From Leptobrachium leishanense (taxonomy: Eukaryota > Chordata > Amphibia > Anura > Megophryidae), in NCBI GenBank assembly GCA_009667805.1, contig CM019070.1:57044735-57108734 (forward strand): a DNA stretch of 64,000 bases, given 5' to 3'. Positions within the stretch are counted from its first letter, which is position 1. Every line of letters begins with the position of its first letter. A program made the position numbers and the translations under genes. Positions 34,486-45,739 of this stretch are shown one piece after another. A model generated the notes under the pieces. The model saw only the letters and a list, made by a program, of their open reading frames with translations. It was not told where the DNA came from and did no database searches.

Positions 34486-35158
34486 TGTTACCGGAACCCA
34501 CCTGGTTCACTCGGGACGAAGCCGGGCCGGCACGGTCAAGGATTGACTGGACACGAGTCTCTTCAGGAAAGGCAAACTTTATTGTGACGTCACAACAGAT
34601 GCTCACACAGGATTGTATCGCAAAGAGTGAGCCCCGACTACACAGTGACATGAGGTTTTATACCCCGAACACATAATTAGGTACATCCCAATTAGCCCAC
34701 CTCCCGGTGACACTATCCCACCCCACGTGGGTCTGTACCTCCCTTAATCGAATACAAAGACATTCCATACATTGGTCATAAATTGGCAAGCATCATGACA
34801 TTCTGACACAAGAGGATTTACAATTGCTCTGGATCCTGCCTCTGCCCACCTCCCTTGCGCTTGTTTATTGTTTGTTTTAGATAAGGCCTGGTCTGGTTTC
34901 ATACTCCTTTGTCTCAGCTGCAGGCTCCTATGACCTTGATGTATCTCTTCTTCATCCTGTCACCCTATGCCAGCAACGGCTCGGATCTTCTCTAATTTAA
35001 TTGCTTTACTGCTTGTCTAACACATTCCAAAGATTCTATGTAAGCTTCATTCTAGTTTCTGCTAATATCTACTATTTAGATTCAAGTGAACCAATGTTCT
35101 GAGGAAGATGGCCGCCTGGCTCAAGATGGTGACCATCTACTGGCCTGAGTCTCCTTCA
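34486..35158 (-). repeat. 5' LTR of provirus
   Basis: 673 bp; viral direction runs from 35158 to 34486. It is the promoter copy, and it differs from the 3' LTR mostly by transitions plus a 2-bp CT deletion in the CTCCTTTG segment near 34907. Confidence 0.95.
34656..34662 (-). promoter_or_regulatory. LTR TATA box
   Basis: TATAAAA on the viral strand about 500 bp into the 5' LTR, conserved in the 3' LTR at 22716-22722. It is placed correctly upstream of the polyadenylation signal. Confidence 0.75.
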
Positions 35159-35200
35159 ATAGAGCAGTGATGTTACCTCTATTCCATCCAGCCGGTACCT
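35159..35200 (-). repeat. SINE, 5' part (right of provirus)
   Basis: Begins with the duplicated ATAG and continues AGCAGTGATGTTACCTCTAT, the head of the same minus-strand SINE. Joined across the provirus, the order matches the copies at 50012 and 9500. Confidence 0.85.
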
Positions 35201-38200
35201 TGAGGTACTTCCCATTGAGGATGTCTATCCGTACCATCACCTAAATTATATCCTTAATTCCCAGTATGTAAATTAAAGCTACAGAAATGTTCACCCTGGT
35301 AATAGGCAAGTCAGTGTGTTGCTTTGCTGTACATCGTCCATTGTGACTTATTATATTTTCTTGCTTTAGCATATTGCGTATTGGGTAATTTAAAGTGATA
35401 TATCCTTAGAAGTGTGTTCGTTTTGTTATTATTAAAAGGACATTCGAGTCATATTTTCAATTTATTCAATACATTGGGCACATGGACTTCGCTGGCGAGT
35501 TTGCACCTGTGTCTAGGTCGTGTCTTGTACCATGCCAAGGGGTACGGAAGGGACATAAAGAGGCCCATGCTGGTTCTATGAAGACTTGAGTCTTGCCAGC
35601 ACCTTTCCTACCTTGACTTTTGGATCCTTGTTTATTCCAGTCTGGGTTTTCACACAATCCCACCTGTGGTAAGCCATAGGTCCTGCCTGTCTCTGTGTTG
35701 AACAACTTTATAAGGATGTTGGCCCTTGATACCTTTGCATAATTGTGCATGGTGTATCCTGAACCTTCTGGATGATCCTAGATTTGCCTTAGTACAATAC
35801 TGTCAAGACAAAGCTTAATGATGGGGCATAAAGGAACTCATTAAGTCTACAGTTGCGGCATACCAACCTTTCATGAGTCCTCATCTGTAACTGCCTTATG
35901 TGTCTGCCCTCTGTCTGTCCTGTTCTGATCCCTGTATCCTGAAGATGCACCTCCGGGCTTCCAATGCATATCCCCTGTGTTTGTACTCTACATTCTGGGC
36001 AACCCCAGAATGTAGGGGACAAACACCAGCGAAATGCAGTTAGAAGCAAACCCCTGCCATGCCAAGTCAGGGGAAAGGAGTCCATGGATTCTTCTTCTTC
36101 TAAAGAGGAATAACTCATTAAAAAGGTAGGAAATAAATAATTGAACTGATTTAAAAGGGACACTAACACTTACATAAGCTGTAACTAGATTACGTGTGCA
36201 TTACACACAAAACCACATTATAAAACACCTGCTACTGTTTTTTTTTCCTTTGAAGTAATTGTATGTAAAAAGGAAAAATAAAATTAACATTTTGTCGATT
36301 TCTCCCAGGAGGCAACATCTACCAAAGATTTTTCTTTACTTCTGCGGTTTATCTAATCAACATTATTTAGATGTAGGAGGGAATGTTTAGCTAAGGCTGC
36401 AGGGGGTTTATTGAGATGTTCAGGCTACTCAAGAGAGGACAGCTGAATGAGATAAAACAGGGATCTTAAAATACTTCTAATCTGCCCCCTTATGATGGCC
36501 TTTGAATACATCCCACAAATTACAATGAGATTTGAGACAGTGATTGACCCATAGACTCCATTCTATGGCCATTGCCACATAGTGAAGAGCAAGTGATGTA
36601 AAGATACTGTGGGGAGGGGGGTTACAACACAAAAGATCACTCAAAGCATGCACCCAGTGACACATATAGAGTAAAATATTTTCTTAACTAATCAGATAAG
36701 AGAAAAACAAACCACATGTAAGATATCAGCAACGTAAAATAAACACAATAATAAAATAATTTTTTTTTTGGTGGTATTGGCCCTTTAAATAAAGTTTAAA
36801 CCCTTTAGAATGTCCCTTGAAAGAGCGTTAATATAATCATTTCTAATAAATATGTTCTTGGTATATAAACGGGTTACACAAATAGTAAAACATGTCAAGC
36901 TGATCCAATGTGGACAAGGACTTGTTATACAATAAAAGAACACGCCTCAGCTCTTGACAAGGTTAAAAGTCGAATAGTTTCCTGGTGAAGATTTGATTTA
37001 GACAATGTGTGTCTGTGATTCAGCTATTAGAGAAAATCCCAAAATTCGAATCATAACATATCCTCAACGTTTTCAAAACTCTCCCAGCTTTAAGTAATCT
37101 CTCACGGATGATCCAAGGTAAATATAGGAAGAATTAAAGGTGCAATTACCAGTGTAGGGGTCAGAAAAGGTCCAGCGATGGGTAAAACACCTATAATTCT
37201 TCAATGTCTTCCAGGCCATGGCAGATGGTAATCACTATCCCAATCAGAAAATATGTTCCTTATCAAGTTCTCTTCTTCGTCCACAGATGGATCACGATGG
37301 AAAAATTTGTAAATGATTAGTAAGGCAATCAAAACAAAGGAAGAAAAAAAAAATTCCAACTCTTTTTTTTGTTATGGCAATGAGCAACAAGACAATTATG
37401 ATCCATTAACGTCTTTCAAATCACCGTAATAGAAAACTAAGCCTTAATTGTCTCCATTTAAAACTTCATCCTTTGTTTGATGTTCCAAATGTTTTCCTGT
37501 ATTAAATTTTGATCCCTTGAAGAGCAAAACAAAAAAAAAAAGAGAAAAAAACACAAAAACACAAAAAAATGATTATAATAATACACATATATGGCTCTTG
37601 TTATCATTTATTTACAGAAAGGCCTTGACAAAAACGAATGCGTTCATTAAAAATAAAAAGGTTTTACAATAATCCGTGTACACAAAGGGCTTGAAAAGGA
37701 GCGCTATCTGCAAAAAGCTTCATCATTTCAAATGATCGACTGACTTTGTAGAAGGGGCAGGTGTTCCTACTTTTTGGAATATACAATTAAAATGCTATTT
37801 AGAAAAGCTTTAAAAACTTTTCACTTTTTATTTAAAAAAAAAAATTATTATATATTTTTTTTAATTATTTCAACTGGAAACAATTACACAAATTATATCT
37901 ATGAAACCAGAGAGTAGTTGTGCCTTGAACTTTGTCTATGCGCGCCGAACAATAGGAAATTAATAATTAAATCGATTACATATGCTTATTGCTCAAAACA
38001 AAAGACACCTCGGAAGTTCAAACGGTACCGCATTTTCATTTCAATGGCTCATCCACGTGATTTTTTTTTCCTTTTCCCCTCTTGCATTATGTAACGTATT
38101 GAATTTTAAATGTAACTGATAAGTTAGCTTCATTTATATGATTTTTTTTTAAAAATGCTAGGTTTTAATGCTCAACTGGTGAATGGTATTGACTCGCTTC

Positions 38201-38654
38201 GGCCTTCACTCTGAGGATGCTTTTGTTTCTTGAATAATGAAATTAATTTGCCTTTGTAATTTGTCATCTCGCATAGTCAAAATAGCACTTTAAACCCATT
38301 TGAGCATTGTCTTAGCGCATAGCAGAACTTGACTATAAAACAGGATCGGAAGCAAACAAAGGCAGTTTTGCACTTAGAACTTTCTATTCAGAATTCTATT
38401 CTTCAGTTTCAGTCCACAGTCTGATCACACCTGTAGAATATTCTTGAATTAAAGCCATCCTGTACTTCTGAGCAAGTCAAGAATACGCTTTGTGCATGGC
38501 TTCCACGTGCAATTATAGGTCTGAGATCCACGTCCAGCACATATTCCAAAGAATCATTGTCAAGTCTATAGCAGAGCTTTTAAGTCATAGAATATCCACA
38601 ATATTTTTTATTGTAATTAATATTTATTAGTGTTTACAAGTGTACAAACACAGA
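35201..38654. other. AT-rich non-coding DNA
   Basis: About 3.4 kb without a gene or clear transposon end. An ATTCTGGGCAACCCCAGAAT palindrome lies near 35992. From about 36700 to 38600 it is very AT-rich, with long poly(A) and poly(T) runs and little sign of repeats. It is a candidate for conserved non-coding sequence but unproven. Confidence 0.4.
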
Positions 38655-39509
38655 AGGGGTTATTCAAAGAGCGAGCCGAAATTGCAACGAAAGGTGAATT
38701 TCCCTATGCGGTGCAATTCGACTATTCAAAACCTGGCAATTCGCCAAATATTGGCGAATTGCCAGTCACATACGGGTGATCTTCAGCAGCAGTGAAATCC
38801 CCATAGAGAAGCAATGGTTAATCTATTCAGAGAACACCGAACAGCAGAGAAAGGTCAGTGAAATGCCCTGATGTTCAGTGGTTTCATTCGGCAGGTTTAA
38901 TCAGGCGAATCCATAGGTTTCAATGTTAAAAATATTCTCGTTTTTATTCAATATCTATTAAACTGTTTATTCTATTAATTTGCAGCAAAAAAGTCTCCTT
39001 TTTTTATTTTGTAGGCATTTCTCTCGATTGTTTTCGGCAAACTTTTATGTTTTTTTTTTTTTAAATTGTTTTTTTCTGTAACAGAAATTTTTATTATTTT
39101 TCGTAGGACCTTATATGTTAATTCCAGACATTTTCGGGCAGTAGTTTTTGCTAACAGTGTTTAAAATTTTAAATGTTGAAGTCGTTTTTGGTGTTTTACT
39201 TTGTTCGTCATGCTTGTTGGCTTTTTCTGGCGTCTGGTCGGTGGATCACCTTTTTTTTCCCAGATACGTTCGGTGGGTTTTCTGATTGGATCCAATGTTT
39301 TCTGGCAGGTTCCCGGTGGCTTATCGGATAATTTCAGCAGTTGTTATTTTCGATTAGTCGGTTTTTTGGCAGATTTTCCCTGCACTTCGGGGACCCTGTG
39401 GTGAATGCTGAAATCACCGCAGGGGCAGGGAATTTGATTCCCTGAAATGCAGGGAACGAAAGAGCACTGAAATTCCGGTGGAATTTCGCTGCTCTTTGAA
39501 TAACACTGA
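38655..39509. mobile_element. MITE with GGGTTATTCAAAGAG ends, second copy
   Basis: The ends GGGGTTATTCAAAGAGC and, inverted, GTGTTATTCAAAGAGC match the family at 17434. Length is similar (about 855 bp) and internal order is shared (CATTGCTTCTC-type and CATTCGGCAGG pieces). No transposase. Confidence 0.7.
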
Positions 39510-39576
39510 GAATGTCACGATAATAACATTTAGATAACATTCATTGTACAGAGCATGTAACATTTTGATACAATAA

Positions 39577-40016
39577 GGCTCGGGTCAGATGAGCGCAGTG
39601 TTCACGTCCTTGTTGCCGCACATTTTAACGTCTGTGGTAGCATACAATTATGATCAATGGAGACCCACACACGAAGTACGTCCGCACAGAAGTGCGCACG
39701 CACAACGGACGCGGCAACCGACGCAAGAACGTAAAACCACTAGAACGGACGTGCGGAGTGTGCCACGTCTGCAACGTCCGCATAGCTTTGTGTGTGAGTG
39801 ATGGAACGTAGTCAGACGAACTGCATTTTTGACGTCCAGCATTTTTGACGGACAAAATTGTTTTTCATATTAATTTTATTTCCCATCTACATCAGTCAAA
39901 AAAACCGTCAGTCACAAAAATGGACCGTGTGGCCACTACCTTGTCGTCAGTCAGAAAGTACGTCCGTTGTGGACAGACGCACAGTCCGCACCGAATGCGT
40001 TCGTCTGACCCTAGCC
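39577..40016. mobile_element. Harbinger-like MITE, larger copy
   Basis: The left end GGCTCGGGTCAGATGAGCGC and the inverted right end GGCTAGGGTCAGACGAACGC match the element at 55237. The flanking triplets TAA and TTG do not match, so its duplication is lost or mutated. The interior is rich in ACGTCCG repeats. Confidence 0.65.
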
Positions 40017-40019
40017 TTG

Positions 40020-41185
40020 TACGTTAACATATACATAGCAGAATTAGCATTTAACTGGGAGGGAGAGAGTTAAGGGGAGGTGAAGTGCAGCCCTTTGATC
40101 CTGGTATAATTCTTCTTTAACGGAGGAGTCATATTTTGGCTTCCACAAAATGATTTCCAGCTGCGTTCCCCCTAACCTAGCCCACTAAATTTTTACCTAA
40201 AAAATGAGCGTGTACGCAACTACGTACCACTTCGTTTCGTGTCTTAAACTACTCATGGCGCTGTTGACCCTGGGAAACTAACGAATGAGAACAAATTGGT
40301 TTAGCCAAACATGTTGATCCTTCATGAATAATTTATGGTTATTATGGATTTTATTTTTGGTCCATCTAAAGTCTGGAATGTCTCCATTGCAGCTTTTTTC
40401 ATCTCAATGAATGGCAACATGTGTAAATTGAATGAAATCCTGAAAGTTTTGAGGTTGTGTTGATGAAAGGCTATGAGAACCAGAGCTCTATTGGTTTTAG
40501 CAAATTGCTCCTCCTCCACCCATATAAACATGTTGATTAGAAGTGGTGGTGGAGCTAAGTGGATGAAAGAGCACCATATTCCAAAGAATTACATACCCTT
40601 TGAATTAATATATGCCCTGATATCATCCACCTCCAAACAAACAAAGGTCCATTCATGGTGAAATCTGGTGAAGGATGTCAATCAAATTATGTTTTAGTTG
40701 CTTTGGTAGATGACAAGGCAAAATAGACAAATATTGGTTCTAAAAATGTAAAAGTTTCTATAATTAACAAAATAGATAATATGGTTTTAGGACACCATGA
40801 TTTGAATGATGAAAGCTAAAATCTACTGTCCTCGTGACGATTAGAGAAGTGAGGGGTATTAACCCTCTGCACATAACGGAGACTCTGAAGACAAGGAAAA
40901 TAGAGTAAATTATACTATACTATAATGGACATTTCCCAATGTTCGGCTTCTTAATCCAAGACACATTTGAAGTCAGAGACATTCAAAGTGATTCAAATAG
41001 ACTCGTACACAAAGTTTTCATTATAGATTGACAAAACAAATTAAAGGAAATTGAGGGTTTCAGTAAATGTACCCCGTCTTTTGTTGAGCACATCACATCA
41101 CAGGACATGCTGGAAGCGCTCGATAGGTGGCAGCAGAGCTATGACAACAACACAACCACAAGAATAGCATTCCCATGAAACAAAA
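40020..41185. other. non-coding DNA
   Basis: No gene called; short ORFs only. The right edge may include more of the decayed transposase called next, but nothing is readable. Confidence 0.4.
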
Positions 41186-41189
41186 TGGC

Positions 41190-41410
41190 ATACTTTTTGG
41201 CACAGGGTTCCTTCTAACAAGATGATGCGACATACCATGCATTATGTGGCCACCACAGTCTCAAGATCTTTCCAGCCAGACTTAGGTTTGTGGGGCTACG
41301 GGAAGGAGCAAGTGTATTGTAACAAACTCTGCATGATTAACACCTTAGCGGAAAACATTAGGAATGACATCCAAACCGCTGATGATTGTATTAAGACGTG
41401 TTAGCAACAG
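41190..41410 (+). pseudogene. mariner-like transposase fragment
   Basis: Decayed C-terminal piece of a DDE transposase. One frame gives QDDATYH, resembling the QQD.A.(C)H box around the second catalytic Asp. The neighbouring frame gives DLGLWGYGKEQVYCNK and INTLAENIRNDIQ, resembling the segment after the third acidic residue in mariner-type enzymes (FFLWGYLKE-like). The frames are mixed and stops present, so only ancestry is visible. No element ends were found. Confidence 0.5.
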
Positions 41411-41666
41411 CATATGGAGCCTCGTTAACATCTGCCTAACAGAAACTGACTGTCACTTCCAACACTTGCTGTGATGGGATGAGTTCAGCATAAGAAGGTA
41501 GGTTTGTTGAAACTCATTAATTTCCATAAAAAAAATTAATAGATCTATAACAAAAACATTAGGGTTCTGTTCATATGAATCACCCCATAATGTCCTCTGA
41601 AGATGGACCTTAAACGACTAATCATCATGGTAGAGGTTCATCATCTTGTTGGCTGCTAATCCCTAA

Positions 41667-42514
41667 TAGTGATGAGCCGAACACCCCTGTGTTCGGTTCG
41701 TATCCGAACAGCCCAAATGTTCGAATATGAACTCGAACACAATGTAAACCAATAGGGGCGGAACACGCAAAATGTGTTTGCAGTTCTCCTAAATGTACCG
41801 GTGGCTGCCGGTACATTTAGGAGACCTATGGCTGTGGCCCCCAGCCCCTGTAACACACCTGTCCTGCAGCTGTTCCGGCCTCCTGTTCCCCGGTCCATCA
41901 GCTCCTCCGGTCCGTCTGGCCGCGGCTCCTCTGCCCCACGTCTTGATGCTGAATGATCTGATTGGGCAAAGTCCTGCGCCTGACCTGGATTTTGTCCAAT
42001 CAGGGCTCTAATTCAATATTGAATAGCATGAAGATGAGCTTTAACCAAGCTCTGATTGGTTAAAGTCAGTGCAAGACTTTAACCAATCAGAGCTTGGTTA
42101 AAGCTCTGCCCCATGCCTCATCTTCATGCTGAGCTCTGATTGGGCAAAGTCCAGCACCTGACCTGGACTTTGCCCAATCAGGGCTCAATATTGAATTAGA
42201 GCCCTGATTGGGCAAAGTCTGGGTCAGGTGCAGGACTTTGCCCAATCAGATCATTCAGCATGAAGACGTAGGGCAGAGAGGAGCCGCAGCCAGACGGACC
42301 AGGGAGCAGGAGGCCGGGACAGCTGCAGGACAGGTGAGATACGGGGGCCACAGCCACAGGTCTCCTAAATGTACCGGCAGCCACAATTTTTATTATGGAA
42401 TGTCCGCGGTCGAACAAACCGCGAACATCCCATAATGTTCGGCGTTCGCCGAACACTCGAACGGCCAATGTTCGATTCGAACTCACGTTCGAATCAAACC
42501 GAATGCTCATCCCT
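41667..42514. repeat. foldback element with multiple internal hairpins
   Basis: The outer arms TGATGAGC and, inverted, GGGATGAGC lead into TTCG/CGAAC-rich sequence on both sides. Inside, TCCTAAATGTACCGG is mirrored, and repeated TGATTGG...CCAATCA modules (about 41957-42250) form nested hairpins joined by AATATTGAAT. CTAATCCCTA occurs just outside both ends and may be the target duplication. The two strands give look-alike ORFs (DLIGQSPAPD), which are artefacts. Confidence 0.75.
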
Positions 42515-42530
42515 AATCCCTAACACATAC

Positions 42531-42602
42531 AGGGTTATTCAAATCGCACCGAAAAGTCACCGAACGTGCGGGGACTTTTCGATTCTCTTTCAATAACCCG
42601 GA
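42531..42602. mobile_element. short MITE of the GGGTTATTCAAA family
   Basis: About 72 bp: CAGGGTTATTCAAATCGC at the left and TCTTTCAATAACCCGG at the right, with CGAAAAGTC mirrored inside. It looks like the two ends of the 17434 family joined with the middle deleted. Confidence 0.65.
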
Positions 42603-43755
42603 TAGTCATTCAATTAATTAAAAATAAAATTGTAACCCATACCTCAAAACACTGTTATTGTAAGCTTTTCTGGTTTCGAAATATTGCTGCTCTTTTAGGA
42701 CTGCATTGTTGCTCAAAAGATGCATTAATATGAAAACTTTTTTTTCCAATAAGGCTGTGTGATTTATGCCCCTATAAATATAACAAAAGGAGATTGATTT
42801 ACATATATATAATGTAAATATATATATGTAAATCATATAAAAATAGTATCTATCTATATATATATGTAAATCATATAAAAATAGTATCTGTAAACTCCAA
42901 ATTCATTGAAAAATTGCAATAACAAATGTATTTTCCGGTTTGCAAGTGGGATTTTAGAAAGAAGCCCAAATATTACACAACCTTACAGACAGATTGCATC
43001 AATAAGGAAGTCATTGAATCACTAGTTGGTTAATGTGACTCCGAAAGTGGTTCAGCCTCACGAAAGCTTTGTCATCACAGGAAGGGCTAGGCAGCCAGAG
43101 TAACGCATTTAAAATTCTTTAGTGATGAGTAAGAAGCATTCCTGTCCTGCTGGGAAAAAGTAGGATTCAAAGAGATGCCTGCAGTGCCAGAGGGAGTAAA
43201 ATCAGTGACAAATTAGGGATTTACAAATTACAGAGAGAGCTACAATCTACTTTTACTTCATAGACAAATAATGACTGCAGGGCCTCACAATTCACAGAAC
43301 GGTCCAAAACCTATAAAAATAGCGCCAAATCCAATACAGATAATTACCTCACAGATTTTTATTGTAATTAGCAATTCCTAAAATTACATTTAACCAAATT
43401 AAAGTCTCTAATTCCATCTTGTTTTTGGCTTTTAAGCAGATTCTTTATTGGAGATGCTGGTTGTGAGAGGTTTCGAGGAATAACAATGAGCAAGCTGGTA
43501 GTTTATAAAGCAGCATGGTGGAAACAGGAAATAACATAGTCATTTGCCATCAGCACCTAACGCCGAACAAAAAAAAACTAGGTATTTCAACATAAAGTCT
43601 TCATCGCACGTACATAGGCAATAGATATACAAATGACTTTTAACCTGGAAATCCTATCGATCCATGGGTTAAAGGCTATTAAGTGGACAATGAAACAATT
43701 TTTTTTGATGAAGTTGTATCACACTATATAAAATATACTGTTTTATTGGTTACTT
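42603..43755. other. AT-rich non-coding DNA
   Basis: No gene. Includes a TATATATGTAAATCATATAAAAATAG duplication near 42825-42890 (two copies ~50 bp apart) and ordinary AT-rich sequence. Confidence 0.4.
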
Positions 43756-43756
43756 T

Positions 43757-43932
43757 TTAGGGTCTATTCAAAGAAACTCAGGAAAATTAATGGAGAAGCG
43801 AAAATTCTAGGTCAAAATATCCAAACCAGAAATATTCGCAAATTTATCTCACTTTCCCAATCGGCTATTTGGTCTAGATTGTTCTCTTCTCCTGCCAATT
43901 CTCCTGATTTTCACCTTTCTCTGAACAACCCG
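43757..43932. mobile_element. short MITE (GTCTATTCA ends)
   Basis: About 175 bp with the ends GGGTCTATTCAAAGAAACTC and, inverted, GGGTTGTTCAGAGAAAGG. Shares CCAATCGGCTATTTGGTCTAG and TCTAGGTCAAAATA-like sequence with the element at 53642-54007. Confidence 0.55.
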
Positions 43933-44084
43933 GTTTGTATTTTCCTTGACATAATGTGTGTGCATCACCATGGTGGGCCACTGCTACATTGGTGGACCAC
44001 TGCTCAGGTCCTGCATTATCCTTTACAAATCAAGGGCCCTCTTCCAAGTACAGAGGAAAGCTGATAAGTATAGTTCTAGCTACA

Positions 44085-44545
44085 AGCATTTATAAAGCAC
44101 CAACAAGTTCCGTAGCGCTGTACAAAGGGAGAGACAGAATAACAAATATACATACAAATTACACACACACAGAACTGTAGGAGAGGACCCTGCTCAAGAG
44201 CTTACAATCTAAGAGGAGACGGGTGACACGCTATGTAAGGGTAAATAGAGTACAAGAAGTATTGGGGTGCATGTGGGCTGTGTGGAAGAAGGAGCAAGAA
44301 ATAAACAATGGGGGATTAGGGAGTGAGCCGATGGGTTTTCAAAGACGTCTTGAAGGACTGGAGAGACGGGGAGAGTCTAATGTTGTGGTGAAGGGAGTTC
44401 CATAGAAAGGGGGCAGCTCAGGAGAAGTCTTGAAGGTGGGAGATGGGGGTGCGAGTACAAGGAACGGAGAGCATCAGATGATTGGCAGAGCGAAAAGGTC
44501 AGGATGGGATGTACCTGTTAATAAGTGAGGAAATGTAGTCGGAGC
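44085..44545. repeat. dispersed repeat with GCGCTGTACAA signature
   Basis: Begins ATTTATAAAGCACCAACAAG, then TAGCGCTGTACAAAGGGAGA and CAAGAGCTTACAATCTAAG. The same order appears inverted at 47495-47825 and in part at 54105-54260. Probably LINE-derived; the family is not identified. Short open frames in it are not genes. Confidence 0.6.
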
Positions 44546-45315
44546 GCAGTTATAGAGAGTATACTCTTCCAAAAGACCACTATCCATAAATCACTACCAC
44601 GTGTACTTTAACACAGATATATGAAGGCACTGGAAGATTGAAGCACAAACACAATGGAAGATAATTATTCTACCCCTCAAGGGCTGAGAGCACAAGCAAG
44701 TGGTATGACCGGTCTACGGCACAAGTATCAAGGTGGAACGCTTTGTTATATATCCTAGGCAAGACTGTGGAAGACCATGATACAGTTTTCTGAGAAAGGA
44801 AGGATTTATCTGTAACGACTGGAAAAATCTGACTACGGAGACAGAGGTGGAAAAAGGCCTAAGGCGATAGGTCGGCTCTTTAAATGACTGGATTGACCGG
44901 AAATACAGACAAAGACCCTGAACGCAAACAAAGGACAAGCAGAAACATAGCCAAGTACAAGTCACAGGAGCCAGAAATATCATGAATCAGCCAAGATTAA
45001 ACCGACGCAGAAGACAAGGATAAAACAAGCTGGGTTGGTACACAGTGCAACGAGCTGAAAAATACGCATTATGGGGAAGAACAAACCTTAATGGGGTACC
45101 TAAGCAAATTCAGGCTGATTTATACAGTAAGCTGTAATACATACAAATGGCAGGAGATGGCACTAGAGCAATGATAAACACATGGTTACGGAATGAGACA
45201 GGGCTTCCTGAAGTTACTTCACTGAAATCCCAGCAATCCACAAAAGGAACAGCTGCCACATCATCAGGGCAACATGATAGATGAATGCCGAAAGTTACAT
45301 ACTGGTTTCAAAAGT
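44546..45315. other. non-coding DNA
   Basis: Nothing recognised on either strand. Confidence 0.4.
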
Positions 45316-45319
45316 CAAA

Positions 45320-45434
45320 GGATCAGCAGCTTTGGCTCTCCAGATGTTTTGGAATTATATCCCCCATTTATTTGCTTGGATGAAGCCAAAGAAAATGTAC
45401 TTTCAAAACATCTGGAGGGCCAAGGTTGCTCTCC
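45320..45434. mobile_element. small foldback MITE
   Basis: Arms TTTGGCTCTCCAGATGTTTTGG and AAAACATCTGGAGGGCCAAGG face each other about 60 bp apart. A relative lies at 63561-63692. Confidence 0.6.
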
Positions 45435-45739
45435 TAAGTCCTTGGACACTTCTGGAGTACAGTGGTTAGAGTCAACCACAGTGGCTTTGGGACACCTATC
45501 TCAATTTTTTCATAGTTTTCGGAACAGCAGTTACTTAAAGGTGTACTCAAGCCATCATGACCAAATTAACTCACTAATTGGTCAGTTGCTCATGGTGTGC
45601 CAAGTAGGGAAGGGATTTGGTGTTACAACATTATCGAACAGTCTCCACACAGGACACCGCTGCACATTGCAGGAGCACATGTCAATCAAGTTATTTTAAT
45701 GAGTCTGGGTTGAGATCATTCAGAGCTAGCAATTCTAGG

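Larger units (their letters stand above)
22546..35158 (-). mobile_element. gamma-type endogenous retrovirus with captured OGFr domain
   Basis: A minus-strand provirus of 12.6 kb: 5' LTR, proline-tRNA primer site, ~1.07 kb leader, gag, protease, a Ty3/gypsy block in place of reverse transcriptase, RNase H, OGFr-like domain, integrase, env, polypurine tract and 3' LTR. A 4-bp ATAG duplication flanks it, and the LTRs have TG...CA ends. The LTRs differ by about 17 substitutions and one 2-bp indel over ~674 bp by eye, about 2.5%, so it is fairly young. The Gag, protease and integrase style and the primer site place it near gammaretroviruses; closer placement needs a tree. Stops in gag, protease and env plus the lost reverse transcriptase make it defective. 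Confidence 0.95.

Noticed and set aside
33751..34546. Antisense 234- and 249-codon frames over the proviral leader
   Set aside because: No domain or start context supports them; low stop density in this stretch can explain them. Kept only as a low-interest finding.
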